From the NCBI GenBank assembly GCA_965233675.1, contig OZ247498.1, positions 3,410,001-3,474,000 of the forward strand: DNA of 64,000 nucleotides. The letters are read 5' to 3'. Below the pieces are notes generated by a model. That model did no database searches. It had not been told where the DNA came from and saw only the letters and a list, made by a program, of their open reading frames with translations. Shown here in pieces: positions 1-8,763 of the stretch. Made by a program: the position numbers and the translations under genes. This stretch comes from SZUA-309 sp965233675. GTDB lineage: Bacteria; Pseudomonadota; Gammaproteobacteria; Pseudomonadales; Azotimanducaceae. The stretch's first letter is position 1. Every line of letters begins with the position of its first letter.

Positions 1-331
1 CTGGGTACTGCAGTTTCTGCCGCCGGATTCCCGCGCGGACGTGCTCCGTACCATCCGGACAGGCCTGTGCCCGGGTGGCGTGCTGCTGCTGTCGGAAAAA
101 GTGCGCTCAGAAGACGCGGACATCGAGGCGTTCAACGACGCGGCGCATCTGGACTTCAAACGGGCCAATGGCTATTCGGAACTGGAGATCAGCCAGAAGC
201 GATCGGCCCTGGAGCAGGTGATGATCACGGACACCATCGAAACCCACCGTGCCCGCCTCGAAGCTGCCGGATTCAGCCGCATTCAGGTCTGGTACCAGTG
301 TCTCAACTGGGCATCCTTCGTCGCCTCCTGA
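1..331 (+). CDS. cmoA: CmoA, carboxy-S-adenosyl-L-methionine synthase (3' part)
   Basis: This is the C-terminal part of CmoA; the gene enters from the left edge in the frame starting at base 2. CmoA makes carboxy-SAM from SAM and prephenate, the donor used by CmoB to build cmo5U at tRNA position 34. The visible segment has the family's conserved block DFKRANGYSELEISQKR followed by the LE-VM-TD-ETH-ARL region and the terminal W-QC-N segment. It closely parallels the end of E. coli CmoA. The stop lies 10 bases before the cmoB start, so the two are surely co-transcribed. Confidence 0.95.
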   Translation, partial: WVLQFLPPDSRADVLRTIRTGLCPGGVLLLSEKVRSEDADIEAFNDAAHLDFKRANGYSELEISQKRSALEQVMITDTIETHRARLEAAGFSRIQVWYQCLNWASFVAS

Positions 332-341
332 GGAACCGGCC

Positions 342-1361
342 TTGAACGCAATCGATGCCATACGGCGACCGGCCGTCTATGCGGCGCACCCGGACTGGCA
401 CGAGGTGCTGCGCGCAGCCAGGGAACGGGTTGCCGGCCATGGGGATACGGGGAGATGGCAAACCGCCCTGGATGCGCTCCCCGCGCTGACCGGCACGGCA
501 ACGCTGGCCGACGCGGCTCAGATAAAAGCGGAAGCCGAAGCAGCAGACGCACCACCCGATTCCGCGCAGCTGAAGACACTCGAAGCCGCACTCAGAGATC
601 TGCACCCCTGGCGCAAGGGTCCGTTCGACCTGTTCGGCATCCACATCGATGCGGAGTGGCACTCGGACTGGAAGTGGGATCGGATTGCAGCCGCGCTGGG
701 CGATCTGGACGGCCAGCAGGTGCTGGATGTGGGCTGCGGCAACGGCTACTTCGGCTGGCGCCTGCTCGGTGCCGGCGCGAGCGGCGTGCTCGGTGTGGAT
801 CCCACCGTGCTTTTCTTCCTGCAGCACCTGGCCATCTGTCGGTATCTCGGCACTGCCGTACCGAACCCCAATCCGGCGCAGAGCGCGAATTTCCTGCTGC
901 CCATCCCCTTCGAACTGCTGCCCGCCCATCCGTTCGATCTGGTCCTCAGCATGGGGGTGGTCTACCACCGTCCGGACCCGGCTGCCCACGTCCGCGCGCT
1001 GTTCGACAACCTCCGACCCGGTGGCCGTGTTCTGCTCGAATCGCTGATCGTCACGGAGGGCCCGGATCTGACTCCGGCGACAACCGGGCAGGTAGGTGGC
1101 CGGCGCGGCCGCTACGCACGGATGCGTAACGTGCACGTCTTGCCCACCTTGCCCACCCTCACCGGCTGGCTTGAGGATTCGGGCTTCACGGAGATCACGA
1201 CCGTCGACGTCAGCCCGACCACCACCGCCGAACAACGGGCCACAGACTGGATGACATTCGAATCCCTCGATCACTGTCTGGATCCTGCGGATTCGGCGAA
1301 GACTGTGGAGGGTTATCCGGCACCGGTTCGCGCCGCCCTCCTCGCCAGACGACCCGGCTGA
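342..1361 (+). CDS. cmoB: CmoB, tRNA U34 carboxymethyltransferase
   Basis: CmoB transfers the carboxymethyl group from carboxy-SAM to 5-hydroxyuridine at tRNA position 34, widening wobble decoding. The protein has the family signature MPWRKGPF-like segment (here HPWRKGPF), the WRSDWKWDR-like block (EWHSDWKWDR), the SAM-binding LDVGCGNGYFGW near residue 127, SMGVVYHR, RYARMRNVH and the terminal TVEGYPAP. I chose the TTG at 342 because AGGA lies 7 bases upstream and the resulting 339 residues fit the family (about 323). An in-frame ATG at 249 would overlap cmoA by 83 bases and add 31 unconserved residues. Confidence 0.93.
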   Translation: MNAIDAIRRPAVYAAHPDWHEVLRAARERVAGHGDTGRWQTALDALPALTGTATLADAAQIKAEAEAADAPPDSAQLKTLEAALRDLHPWRKGPFDLFGIHIDAEWHSDWKWDRIAAALGDLDGQQVLDVGCGNGYFGWRLLGAGASGVLGVDPTVLFFLQHLAICRYLGTAVPNPNPAQSANFLLPIPFELLPAHPFDLVLSMGVVYHRPDPAAHVRALFDNLRPGGRVLLESLIVTEGPDLTPATTGQVGGRRGRYARMRNVHVLPTLPTLTGWLEDSGFTEITTVDVSPTTTAEQRATDWMTFESLDHCLDPADSAKTVEGYPAPVRAALLARRPG

Positions 1362-1393
1362 GCCAGACGCCGGCATGCTAAACTGACCGCATC

Positions 1394-1771
1394 ATGATGT
1401 TTGGCATCATCCCAATCCGTTTCCGCTTTCGCGGCAAGCTCCGGCGGCTGGCGCGCATCTACCAGTGCTTTCTCGATCATCCGAGTGTGGGCCTGCACCC
1501 GACTCAGATTGCCCGCCATACGGGGATCGGTTTCCAGGAGGTGAGCGCCCGACTGGACGCGACCCCGGAACTCTTCGTCAAACTGCCCCGGCGTCCGGAC
1601 GGCATTACCCGATATCGACTGACCAGCGCCACCGCGGCCCACTCACGGGAAGCGGTGGAAAAATTTCTGGTCAATGCGGCTCGCAAGGAGTCGCTCATTC
1701 TTTATGCCTTCGGCGCCATGGTGATGACCACATTGCTCATCGTGGTCATTCTGGTGGCGCCCTCGTTCTAG
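1394..1771 (+). CDS. Small winged-helix-like protein with C-terminal membrane anchor
   Basis: This 125-residue protein matches no family I recognise. Residues about 20-75 look like a small helix-turn-helix/winged-helix fold: HPTQIARHTG, then EVSARLDATPE, then a basic beta wing PRRPDGITRYRL. The last 25 residues form one hydrophobic helix (LILYAFGAMVMTTLLIVVIL) ending at the C-terminus, so it may be a tail-anchored DNA-binding or protein-binding protein. It starts at a double ATG, has no strong ribosome binding site, and sits 32 bases after cmoB and 16 before the acyl-CoA dehydrogenase. The reading frame is convincing; the function is unknown. Confidence 0.65.
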   Translation: MMFGIIPIRFRFRGKLRRLARIYQCFLDHPSVGLHPTQIARHTGIGFQEVSARLDATPELFVKLPRRPDGITRYRLTSATAAHSREAVEKFLVNAARKESLILYAFGAMVMTTLLIVVILVAPSF

Positions 1772-1787
1772 AAATCAAGGAATTCCC

Positions 1788-2903
1788 ATGCCTGAGATGC
1801 TGACCGAAGCCGAACGCGCACTGGCGGATCGCACCCGCCGATTTGCCACGGACGTGCTCCTGCCGCTGGCGGAAAAAGACGAAGATGCAGGCAGCACGCG
1901 GACCCGGGTGATCGAGGCGAGCAAAGAAGCCGGCTTCTTCGCCATGACGCAGCCGCGGGCATTCGGCGGCAGTGAGGCAGGCGCCCTCGACCTGACCATC
2001 GTCCGGGACGAACTCGGCAGCTTCAATACGCCGTTCGCCGGTGCGGTTTTCGGTCCGGGCCCCGGCGTGCTCGGTGGGGCCGAAGGCGCGCTCAAGGAAA
2101 CTCATCTGGCGCCCGTGCTGGAAGGCCGGATGCGGGGCAGCTTCGGCTTCACCGAACCGGACGATGCGCCGGCCCCGACCACAGCCGTCGCCGACGGCGA
2201 CGATTGGCTGGTGAACGGCCAGAAGTCCTATGTCACCGGCGGTGCGGACGCGGACTTCATCAACACCCTCGTACAGATCCCCGACGCCGGGCCCGCCATG
2301 CTGGTGATCGATACGGATGCGGCCGGAGTCATACGCACCCACACATTCAGCTCCCTGGACGGCAGCAACCATGCTGCGTTCGAATTTCAGGACGTTCGGG
2401 TCCCCGGTCATCACCTGATCGGCAAGCCGGGAGAAGGTATGCCGAGAGCGTTGCAGCAGATCGGCGACACCCGCCTGGCATTCGCCGCCAGTGCGGTGGG
2501 CACCCTGCGCTGGGTAGATGAATTTCTGATCGATCATCTGAAAAAACCGGATCGGACCGGCAATCCCCGAGGCGACAAAGAAGGTGTGCGACTGCGCTAC
2601 TCGGAAATCCGCATGAAGGCCTATGCCGCCCGCAGCATGGTCTACCGGACCGCGCGCCTGGCGGAGAATGGCGAGAACATCCGCAATGAAGGCATGGCCA
2701 GCAAGATCTTCACCACCGAACTCGTTGGTGAGGCCGTGGACACCGCCATTCAGCTGGTGGGCGGCAGCGCGCTGGTGGTGGGGCATCCACTGGAAGCCCT
2801 TTATCGGCAGGTTCGTACTCTGCGACTCGCGGAAGGTGCGAGCGATGTGCTGCGACTGAATCTGGCTAAAGGTGCGTTGGAACTGGACAAGGGCAGAATC
2901 TGA
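1788..2903 (+). CDS. Acyl-CoA dehydrogenase family protein
   Basis: This 371-residue FAD-dependent acyl-CoA dehydrogenase would introduce the alpha-beta double bond in an acyl-CoA. The three-part fold is readable: an N-terminal helical domain (AERALADRTRRFA), the central beta domain with GSFGFTEPDD and the NGQKSYVTGG-AD segment typical of the flavin site, and a C-terminal helical domain with QLVGGSALVVGHPLEALYR. The family catalytic base is usually a Glu near the C-terminus and was not assigned here. AAGGAA precedes the ATG. The gene ends one base before the stop of the convergent Smr gene. The true substrate cannot be told from sequence. Confidence 0.88.
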   Translation: MPEMLTEAERALADRTRRFATDVLLPLAEKDEDAGSTRTRVIEASKEAGFFAMTQPRAFGGSEAGALDLTIVRDELGSFNTPFAGAVFGPGPGVLGGAEGALKETHLAPVLEGRMRGSFGFTEPDDAPAPTTAVADGDDWLVNGQKSYVTGGADADFINTLVQIPDAGPAMLVIDTDAAGVIRTHTFSSLDGSNHAAFEFQDVRVPGHHLIGKPGEGMPRALQQIGDTRLAFAASAVGTLRWVDEFLIDHLKKPDRTGNPRGDKEGVRLRYSEIRMKAYAARSMVYRTARLAENGENIRNEGMASKIFTTELVGEAVDTAIQLVGGSALVVGHPLEALYRQVRTLRLAEGASDVLRLNLAKGALELDKGRI

Positions 2904-3524
2904 TCAGAGTTCCGGATCCGATTTCTGGCCGTAGGCCTCTCGGGTTTCTTCTTTCGCTTCGGCAGATTTTTTCACAAGCACCAGCACGGCACCTGTCCCG
3001 CCATGGCGGCGATCGGCACTGGCGTAGGCGATGACCTGGGGCAGCTGACTCAACCAGTGAGCCACATAGCTTTTGAGGCGGGCAGGTGTTGCGCTCTGCT
3101 CACCCCGACCGTGCGCGATCAGCAACGTGCGCCAGCGCCTGGCCTCGGCCAGATGAAAGAACTTGAAGACCGCATCCCTGGCCTCTTTCACGGAGAGTCG
3201 ATGCAGATCGAGAGAACCCTCAATCGAATAGTGTCCGTTCTTCAGACGTGCAAACACCTGATGCTGCACGCCATCTTTCTTCCACTCGAGCACGTCGCGG
3301 GGCGCGAGTTGTGGTACTTCCGCCAGCGTCAGGGGGTTTGGATCCACCTTCGGCGTCCGCTCGATCCCCAGCGCGGCATACCGTTTTTCCAGTTGCGTGA
3401 GTGAAACCGCGCGCGGCATCTCCTGCTTCGCCGCCAGCTTCAGGGCCTCACTCTCGGCTTTTTTCTGCGCCTTCTCTCCAAGCGGCGCCACGTCGCTCAT
3501 CGCCGAACGGAAGTCGTCATCCAT
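2904..3524 (-). CDS. Smr domain protein (MutS2-type Smr endonuclease family)
   Basis: This 206-residue protein has a charged N-terminal half (residues 1-95, DUF2027-free) and a C-terminal Smr domain. The domain shows the LDLHRLSVKEAR motif, then LLIAHGRGEQ (the HGxG loop) and the terminal GGTGAVLVLVKK strand. Stand-alone Smr proteins of this kind (SmrA/SmrB) act on nucleic acids; SmrB cleaves mRNA at collided ribosomes in E. coli. It is the last gene of a leftward operon, 10 bases after the phytanoyl-CoA dioxygenase-like gene, and meets the acyl-CoA dehydrogenase tail to tail with no gap. Whether it is an SmrA or SmrB type is not resolved. Confidence 0.85.
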   Translation of the reverse strand: MDDDFRSAMSDVAPLGEKAQKKAESEALKLAAKQEMPRAVSLTQLEKRYAALGIERTPKVDPNPLTLAEVPQLAPRDVLEWKKDGVQHQVFARLKNGHYSIEGSLDLHRLSVKEARDAVFKFFHLAEARRWRTLLIAHGRGEQSATPARLKSYVAHWLSQLPQVIAYASADRRHGGTGAVLVLVKKSAEAKEETREAYGQKSDPEL

Positions 3525-3534
3525 GGCCTGCCGT

Positions 3535-4317
3535 TCAACCTCCTTGCAGTGGGATACTCGATAACAGCGCCGAGCGGGTCTCGGGAATGGGCCGGTTGTC
3601 GGCTGCGTGGTAGGTGAAGACGAGTGACTGCTTCACCTGATCTGTCAGGTTCATGCCTGCGGCGTGAAAAAGGCGGCAATGGAAAAACAGCACGTCGCCC
3701 GGCTCCAGCGGCACACTCTGCGCGCTGGCGAGCAGGTTCTGATTCTCCTTAAGCTCCGTGCGCAGAAACAGCGATGAGTCCAGGCGTCCCCGATCCAGTT
3801 CCAGACGATGGCTGCCGGGAATCACCTCCAGGGCACCGTTCTTCTCGTTTTCGCTGCCAAGCGCCAACCAGACAGACACCAGCTCCGGACGGTCAAAGGA
3901 CCAGTAGCGGATGTCCTGATGCCAGAGGGTGGCACTGGAATAGCCCGGGTGTTTGGTCATCAGGCAGTTATGGTGACATTGGGAGAGCAGCACGTTGTGG
4001 TGACCGAACTCCGCCTGAAAGATGGCTCGAAGCTGTGCACCCACCTCCGGACCCGTAGACCAGTCCCGATAGACGGCGTCCCGGGCATAAGCGTTCAACA
4101 GGCGACGCGGCGTGTTGCCGCCTTCCGCCAGGCGACTGTCCGGGGATCCGGGATAGCCGACGTCCGCCTCGTACTCCACCGGCCCGAGCACCGGATTCAG
4201 ATGCGCGGCAGAGACCTCGAGCAGACGCTGGCGCATGGGCTCGGGACAGAGGCCACGAACGACCAGATACCCGTCCTTTTCGAAGGCGCGGGCGTCAAGG
4301 GCGGCGACGGGGCTCAT
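3535..4317 (-). CDS. Phytanoyl-CoA dioxygenase (PhyH) family protein
   Basis: This 260-residue Fe(II)/2-oxoglutarate oxygenase has a double-stranded beta-helix fold. The metal-binding facial triad is visible: LWHQDIRYW supplies His and Asp, and FHCRLFHAAGMN near residue 225 supplies the distal His. An upstream FEKDGYLVVRG is the usual PhyH start. Such enzymes hydroxylate acyl-CoAs or small natural products; the substrate here is unknown. The ATG at 4317 shares one base with the stop of the aldehyde dehydrogenase (TGATG), so translation is coupled. A GTG one codon earlier is also possible. Confidence 0.88.
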   Translation of the reverse strand: MSPVAALDARAFEKDGYLVVRGLCPEPMRQRLLEVSAAHLNPVLGPVEYEADVGYPGSPDSRLAEGGNTPRRLLNAYARDAVYRDWSTGPEVGAQLRAIFQAEFGHHNVLLSQCHHNCLMTKHPGYSSATLWHQDIRYWSFDRPELVSVWLALGSENEKNGALEVIPGSHRLELDRGRLDSSLFLRTELKENQNLLASAQSVPLEPGDVLFFHCRLFHAAGMNLTDQVKQSLVFTYHAADNRPIPETRSALLSSIPLQGG

Positions 4318-5768
4318 CACTTCATCTGCGCCTTGACGGCCTTGAGCATCTTCTCCCCGTATGGCGGCTTAAGACCGGCGAGTTCGGCCACGTTGATCTT
4401 CGACTGGGTGAAGATGGACTTGGCATGACTGAAGGTCCTGAACCCATCATGGCCATGGTAGGCCCCCATGCCGGACGGACCCACACCCCCGAATGGCAGA
4501 TCCTCCTGGGCAACGTGCATCACCACATCGTTGACGGTGACCCCACCGGAAGTGGTGTGGGTGAGCACCTTTTCCTCTTCCGCCCCATCCTGGCCGAAGT
4601 AGTAGAGGCCGAGCGGGCGATCCTTGCCATTCACGTAGTCGATGGTTTCATCGATCTGACCGTAGCCCTTCACCGGCAGCACCGGGCCGAAGATCTCGTC
4701 CTGCATCAGGGCCAGATCCTCATCCGGGTTGACGACCAGGGTCGGTGGGATCTTGTGGTTCGGCTGCTGGCGGAAATCCTCGCCAGCCGGATTCACTTCC
4801 ACCACCCGGGCACCCCGTTCCCTGGCTTCGTCCAGATAGCCATTGAGGCGTTCGTAGTGGCGTTCGTTGATCACCGACGTATAGTCCGGATTGTCGAGCA
4901 GCGTGGGATACATCTTCTCGACCGAACGCGCTGCAGATTCAACGAAATCGTCCACCTTCTCTTCCGGCACCAGAACGTAGTCCGGCGCCAGACAGATCTG
5001 CCCCGCGTTCAGGGTCTTGCCCATCATGATGGCGTCGGCCGTCTTCTGGATATCTGCAGAGCGGCCGACCACCACCGGCGACTTGCCACCGAGTTCCAGG
5101 GTGACCGGCACCAGATTGTCCGAGGCCGCACGCATCACGTGCCGGGCGACGGACGTGGCGCCGGTGAACAGCAGATGGTCGAACGGCAGGCTGGAGAAGT
5201 CCGCGCCCGTCTGCGGACCGCCGACGACCACCGCGATCTCCAGTTCATCGAAAGCGGTCGGGATGATCTCCGCCATGACTTCAGAAGTCGCCGGGGTGTA
5301 TTCCGACGGTTTGATCATGCAGCGGTTACCGGCTGCCAGAACCCCGGCTAGCGGGGTGAAGGTGAGATTCACCGGGAAATTCCAGGGGCTGATCACGCCC
5401 ACGACGCCCAGGGGCTGATACTCCACCCGCGCCTTGGCCCCGAGCAGATTCAGCGGGAAAGGCCCGACCTTCCGCTTTTGCGGTTTCATCCATTTTTCCA
5501 GGCTTGCCTGGGCATGGCGGAGCGGACCGATGCAGCTGGCGATGTCGGTGAACAGAGACTGGTGCTCGCTGCGATGGCCGAAATCATCGCGCATGGCCGC
5601 GACCAGGCGGTCCTGGTGGGTCTTGAGAAGGCCTATGGCCCGTTCGATCCGGTCCTTGCGATTAGCCGCGCTGACCACACCTTCGGCCAGATAGTTCGCG
5701 CGCTGACGCTCGAGCAATGCCAGCATCTCCTCGCGGCTCGTTTCCTTGATGAGCGTTGCTTCTGCCAT
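4317..5768 (-). CDS. Coniferyl aldehyde dehydrogenase-type NAD(P)-dependent aldehyde dehydrogenase
   Basis: This 483-residue aldehyde dehydrogenase oxidises an aldehyde to the acid. It shows SPWNFP (Asn130), the cofactor Lys in MIKPSEYTPATSE, TLELGGKSP with the general base Glu225, and the nucleophile Cys259 in GQICLAPDY. The absence of the extra N-terminal arm and the LAPDYVLVP segment fit the coniferyl-aldehyde dehydrogenase (CalB-like) branch, which also includes long-chain aldehyde enzymes. The start is the ATG at 5768 because GGGAGG precedes it by about 9 bases; a longer frame to 5822 lacks this. It heads an operon with the PhyH-like and Smr genes. Confidence 0.9.
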   Translation of the reverse strand: MAEATLIKETSREEMLALLERQRANYLAEGVVSAANRKDRIERAIGLLKTHQDRLVAAMRDDFGHRSEHQSLFTDIASCIGPLRHAQASLEKWMKPQKRKVGPFPLNLLGAKARVEYQPLGVVGVISPWNFPVNLTFTPLAGVLAAGNRCMIKPSEYTPATSEVMAEIIPTAFDELEIAVVVGGPQTGADFSSLPFDHLLFTGATSVARHVMRAASDNLVPVTLELGGKSPVVVGRSADIQKTADAIMMGKTLNAGQICLAPDYVLVPEEKVDDFVESAARSVEKMYPTLLDNPDYTSVINERHYERLNGYLDEARERGARVVEVNPAGEDFRQQPNHKIPPTLVVNPDEDLALMQDEIFGPVLPVKGYGQIDETIDYVNGKDRPLGLYYFGQDGAEEEKVLTHTTSGGVTVNDVVMHVAQEDLPFGGVGPSGMGAYHGHDGFRTFSHAKSIFTQSKINVAELAGLKPPYGEKMLKAVKAQMK

Positions 5769-5849
5769 GTCTGCCTCCCGAGTTCGTAACTCGTGGTTGT
5801 CTGTTGTCCGATGTCTATCCAACCGCCCCTGCAGGGCGCACCGCGGCGG

Positions 5850-6110
5850 TCAGGCGGCGACCTGCTCATCGAAGATCGGGTCACCGTTGATGGTCACCTG
5901 GAGCCGGCCCGTACTTGCCCAGTAGCGGGCTTCAATGTAGTGATGCTCTTCCCATTCGAGCTCCACGTTCGTCCATACGTACTGGGGCTCCCGCCCCGTC
6001 TGCGGCCGATCCTTACGCAGGCAGTCGTCCACATACAGCTCGAGCGTACCCGCGTCGGTGATCCTGAGATAGTAGGATTTGTGCCGGTGCTGAAAGTCGA
6101 ACTGCTGCAT
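5850..6110 (-). CDS. Small hypothetical protein, beta-rich
   Basis: This 86-residue protein (96 if it starts at 6140) belongs to no family I recognise. It alternates aromatic and charged residues in a beta-sandwich-like pattern (YYLRI, TLELYVDD, YVWTNVELEWEEHHYIEARYW, LQVTINGDPIF) and has no signal peptide or membrane segment. AGGA lies close before the ATG at 6110, which I prefer. It lies 81 bases upstream of the aldehyde dehydrogenase operon, on the same strand, and is divergent from the APC permease. The composition and frame are gene-like; the function is unknown. Confidence 0.55.
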   Translation of the reverse strand: MQQFDFQHRHKSYYLRITDAGTLELYVDDCLRKDRPQTGREPQYVWTNVELEWEEHHYIEARYWASTGRLQVTINGDPIFDEQVAA

Positions 6111-6169
6111 GGGTCCTGGGCTCTGTTCGGTTATTCTCATGTGACAATAATTTTAACAAGCTTATCCAG

Positions 6170-7555
6170 ATGAATCGCGAAAACACTGACACCCCACAAA
6201 GGTTCAGCAGAGTGCTGAAGAGCCGTGAAGTCATCACCCTCGCCTTCGGCGCCATGATCGGCTGGAGCTGGGTGCTGATGACCGGGCTCTGGGTCGAGGT
6301 CGCCGGCTCGGTGGGCACCCTGATCGCCTTTGCCGGCGGAGGCCTGGCCATCGCCCTGATCGGCCTCACCTACAGCGAGCTGGTGTCCGCCATGCCACAG
6401 GCAGGTGGAGAACACGTCTATACACATCGGGGGCTCGGCGCCGGCTGGTCCTTCTTCTGTACATGGGCACTCCTGCTCGCCTACGTGAACGTCTGCCTGT
6501 TCGAGGCGGTCGCGCTCCCTACGGCCATGGAGTATCTGACCCCCAACATCCGGATCGGCACACTCTGGACCTTCATGGGCTCTGAGGTGGACGCTGGTTT
6601 CGTGCTTATCGGGGCCGGTGCATCCCTGCTCATCACCGTGGTGAACGTGCTCGGCATCAAGCCTGCCGCCTGGTTTCAGACCATCGCCTTCTCCATGATC
6701 ATGATCGCCGGTGTGGCTCTGCTCGTTGGCGCGGTGAGCTTCGGCGAGGCGCAAAACGCCGAACCCTGGATAGGCGTTCCGGCCACCGGCATTCTCACCG
6801 TTCTGATCATGGTGCCGGCACTGCTCGTTGGATTCGACGTGATTCCACAGTCAGCAGAAGAGATCAACCTGCCCCCGGCGCGGATCGGTCTGCTGCTGGT
6901 GGTTTCGGTTGCCCTGGCCGTGCTCTGGTACGGCCTGATCAGCTTCGCTGTCGCCACGTCCATGCCCAGGGGAGACATCAGCGCCAGCAGCATGGCCACC
7001 GGGGATGCTGCCACCGCATTGTGGGGACATCCCAGCGCGGGTGCGCTGCTGGTACTCGGCGGCGTGGCGGGCATCCTCACCAGCTGGAACGCATTCGTGA
7101 TCGGCGGCAGCCGTCTGCTGTTCGCGCTTGCCGAATCCGGCATGGTACCGGCGGTGTTCGCGCGCCTGCACCCGAGATTCAACACCCCCTATGTGGGCAT
7201 CATTGCCATCGGCGCGTTGTCCTGTGCAGCCCCTCTATTCGGCCGCACCGTTCTGGTCTGGCTGATCAACGCCGGCGGTTTCGCCACCATTGTGGCCTAT
7301 CTGTTCGTACCCATTGCCTTTCTCGCCCTGCGTAGAAAGGAGCCGGAGATGGATCGGCCGTTCCGGGTCAGTCACCCGAAACTGGTCGGGATCGGCGCCA
7401 TCGGGCTTGCGCTCGGATTGATCAGCGCCTATCTGCCCGGCAGTCCGTCAGCACTCGTCTGGCCCTTTGAATGGGTGACCATACTCGTCTGGACCGTGCT
7501 GGGCGTGCTCCTGTACCTGCGCTTCAGAGCCGGCGGCAGTGATCGGATCATCTGA
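6170..7555 (+). CDS. APC-superfamily amino acid permease
   Basis: This 461-residue integral inner-membrane protein has about 12 hydrophobic helices. It starts with the LKSREVITLAFGAMIGWSW segment, equivalent to the unwound first helix (GxxIGxG-like) of APC transporters. Later blocks such as SAMPQAGGEHVYTHRGLG and NAFVIGGSRLLFALAESGMVP-FARLHPRFNTPYVGI are typical of the amino acid-polyamine-organocation family, so amino acid or amine uptake is likely. The start ATG is 59 bases from the divergent small gene's preferred start. The gene stands alone and meets the radical SAM gene tail to tail. Confidence 0.88.
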   Translation: MNRENTDTPQRFSRVLKSREVITLAFGAMIGWSWVLMTGLWVEVAGSVGTLIAFAGGGLAIALIGLTYSELVSAMPQAGGEHVYTHRGLGAGWSFFCTWALLLAYVNVCLFEAVALPTAMEYLTPNIRIGTLWTFMGSEVDAGFVLIGAGASLLITVVNVLGIKPAAWFQTIAFSMIMIAGVALLVGAVSFGEAQNAEPWIGVPATGILTVLIMVPALLVGFDVIPQSAEEINLPPARIGLLLVVSVALAVLWYGLISFAVATSMPRGDISASSMATGDAATALWGHPSAGALLVLGGVAGILTSWNAFVIGGSRLLFALAESGMVPAVFARLHPRFNTPYVGIIAIGALSCAAPLFGRTVLVWLINAGGFATIVAYLFVPIAFLALRRKEPEMDRPFRVSHPKLVGIGAIGLALGLISAYLPGSPSALVWPFEWVTILVWTVLGVLLYLRFRAGGSDRII

Positions 7556-7585
7556 CGGGACACTTCTGGACAGAACGTCTCGGCA

Positions 7586-7605
7586 GATCCCCGGAGTGCG
7601 GGATC
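7586..7605. terminator. Hairpin between convergent genes
   Basis: GATCCC (7586-7591) and GGGATC (7600-7605) form a 6-bp stem with an 8-base loop. It sits between the convergent ends of the permease (7555) and the radical SAM gene (7604) and touches the latter's stop codon. There is no T-tract on either side, so intrinsic termination would be weak. Confidence 0.3.
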
Positions 7606-8728
7606 AGAAAAGCGATGCCTGGTATCCCGGCGGCTGGAACAGATCGGTTCTGAGATTGCCCATGCGGCCTTCCGCCGTCAGTCCGTTCGCCGCCAGCGCT
7701 TTCGCGAAGCGATTGCCGATCAGATCGGCCATGGGCCCGGTTCCCCGCATGCGCTGGCCCCAGCCGGACCGGTAGAGCTTCCCGCCTCGCATCTCCTTCA
7801 CCGCGCTCTCCACCCGGCTCGCCTTGAGCGGATAATGCTCGTCCAGCCACTCCTGAAACAGCGGCCCCACTTCGCGCGGCAGGCGAAGCAGAATATAGGC
7901 AGCATTGCGCGCACCCGCCTTCGCACAGGCTGAGACGATGGCTTCCATCTCATCATCGTTAACAAAGGGAATAACGGGCGCGACCATGGCGCCAACCGGC
8001 ACACCGGCGTCATCGAGGGACCTGATCATCCGCAGCCGGGCAGAGGACGAAGCCGTTCTGGGTTCCAGCTTCGTTTTCAGATCGTTGCGCAACGTGGTCA
8101 CGCTGACATTCACATGCACGAGCTCCAGCCTGGCCAGTTCCGCCAGCAGATCCAGATCGCGCAGAATCGTCTGACCCTTGGTGACGATCGTCACCGGATG
8201 CCGCCACTCGAGCAGGGTTTCCAGCACCTGCCGGGTGATCTTCAGATCTTTCTCTGCCGGCTGGTAGGGATCTGTATTCGTGCCCAGGGCAATCGGCCGG
8301 CACTCGTAGCCGCGGCGGGTGAGCTCTGTTTCCAGCCGTTTGCGGACATTGGTCTTGTAGAAAATTCGGGTTTCGAAATCGAGACCGGGAGAAAGATCCA
8401 GATAGGCGTGGGTTGGTCTCGCAAAGCAATACACACAGCCATGTTCGCAACCTTTGTAGGGGTTGATTGAACGATCGAAGGGAATGTCCGGCGAGCGGTT
8501 GCCCGTAATCAGCCTGACAGTGCGATCCGGCAGCAGCCTGGTATCCGGCCTGCCTGGTGCTTCCTGCTCAATGGCCCAGCCGTCCGCAACCGGCACCGAA
8601 CGGGTGGGGAGATACCGGCTTTCGCTGTTGGATACGGCACCACGCCCTTTGTGCACGTGCCTCAGCTGTTTGCTGCTGTCTATCGATGCTGTGTGTGCCG
8701 TTGAATCTGTGGATGATGTGGATGCCAT
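7604..8728 (-). CDS. PA0069 family radical SAM protein
   Basis: This 374-residue radical SAM enzyme has the [4Fe-4S] cysteine triad CEHGCVYC (Cys94, Cys98, Cys101) preceded by INPYKG. It then has LGTNTDPYQPAEK and the IVTKG and VNVSVTTL segments of the spore-photoproduct-lyase-like branch called PA0069/Rv2578c family. The precise reaction is unknown; the relationship to photoproduct lyases suggests a nucleic-acid or damage-related role. The start is an ATG with GGGAGG 11 bases upstream. A strong LexA-like palindrome lies 36-67 bases upstream of the start, so SOS control is likely. Confidence 0.88.
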   Translation of the reverse strand: MASTSSTDSTAHTASIDSSKQLRHVHKGRGAVSNSESRYLPTRSVPVADGWAIEQEAPGRPDTRLLPDRTVRLITGNRSPDIPFDRSINPYKGCEHGCVYCFARPTHAYLDLSPGLDFETRIFYKTNVRKRLETELTRRGYECRPIALGTNTDPYQPAEKDLKITRQVLETLLEWRHPVTIVTKGQTILRDLDLLAELARLELVHVNVSVTTLRNDLKTKLEPRTASSSARLRMIRSLDDAGVPVGAMVAPVIPFVNDDEMEAIVSACAKAGARNAAYILLRLPREVGPLFQEWLDEHYPLKASRVESAVKEMRGGKLYRSGWGQRMRGTGPMADLIGNRFAKALAANGLTAEGRMGNLRTDLFQPPGYQASLF

Positions 8729-8763
8729 CGGCCTGACTACCTCCCGTTCGGCAGATCAGGCTA

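Noticed and set aside
303..1376. Long antisense open frames over cmoB, including one of 357 codons
   Set aside because: High GC makes long open frames on the opposite strand common. The + strand frame encodes the complete CmoB motif set, and the antisense frames have no recognisable domain.
1746..2786. 346-codon - strand frame opposite the acyl-CoA dehydrogenase
   Set aside because: The + strand protein has the full acyl-CoA dehydrogenase pattern, and the - frame has a His/Gln/Gly-rich composition typical of antisense reading.
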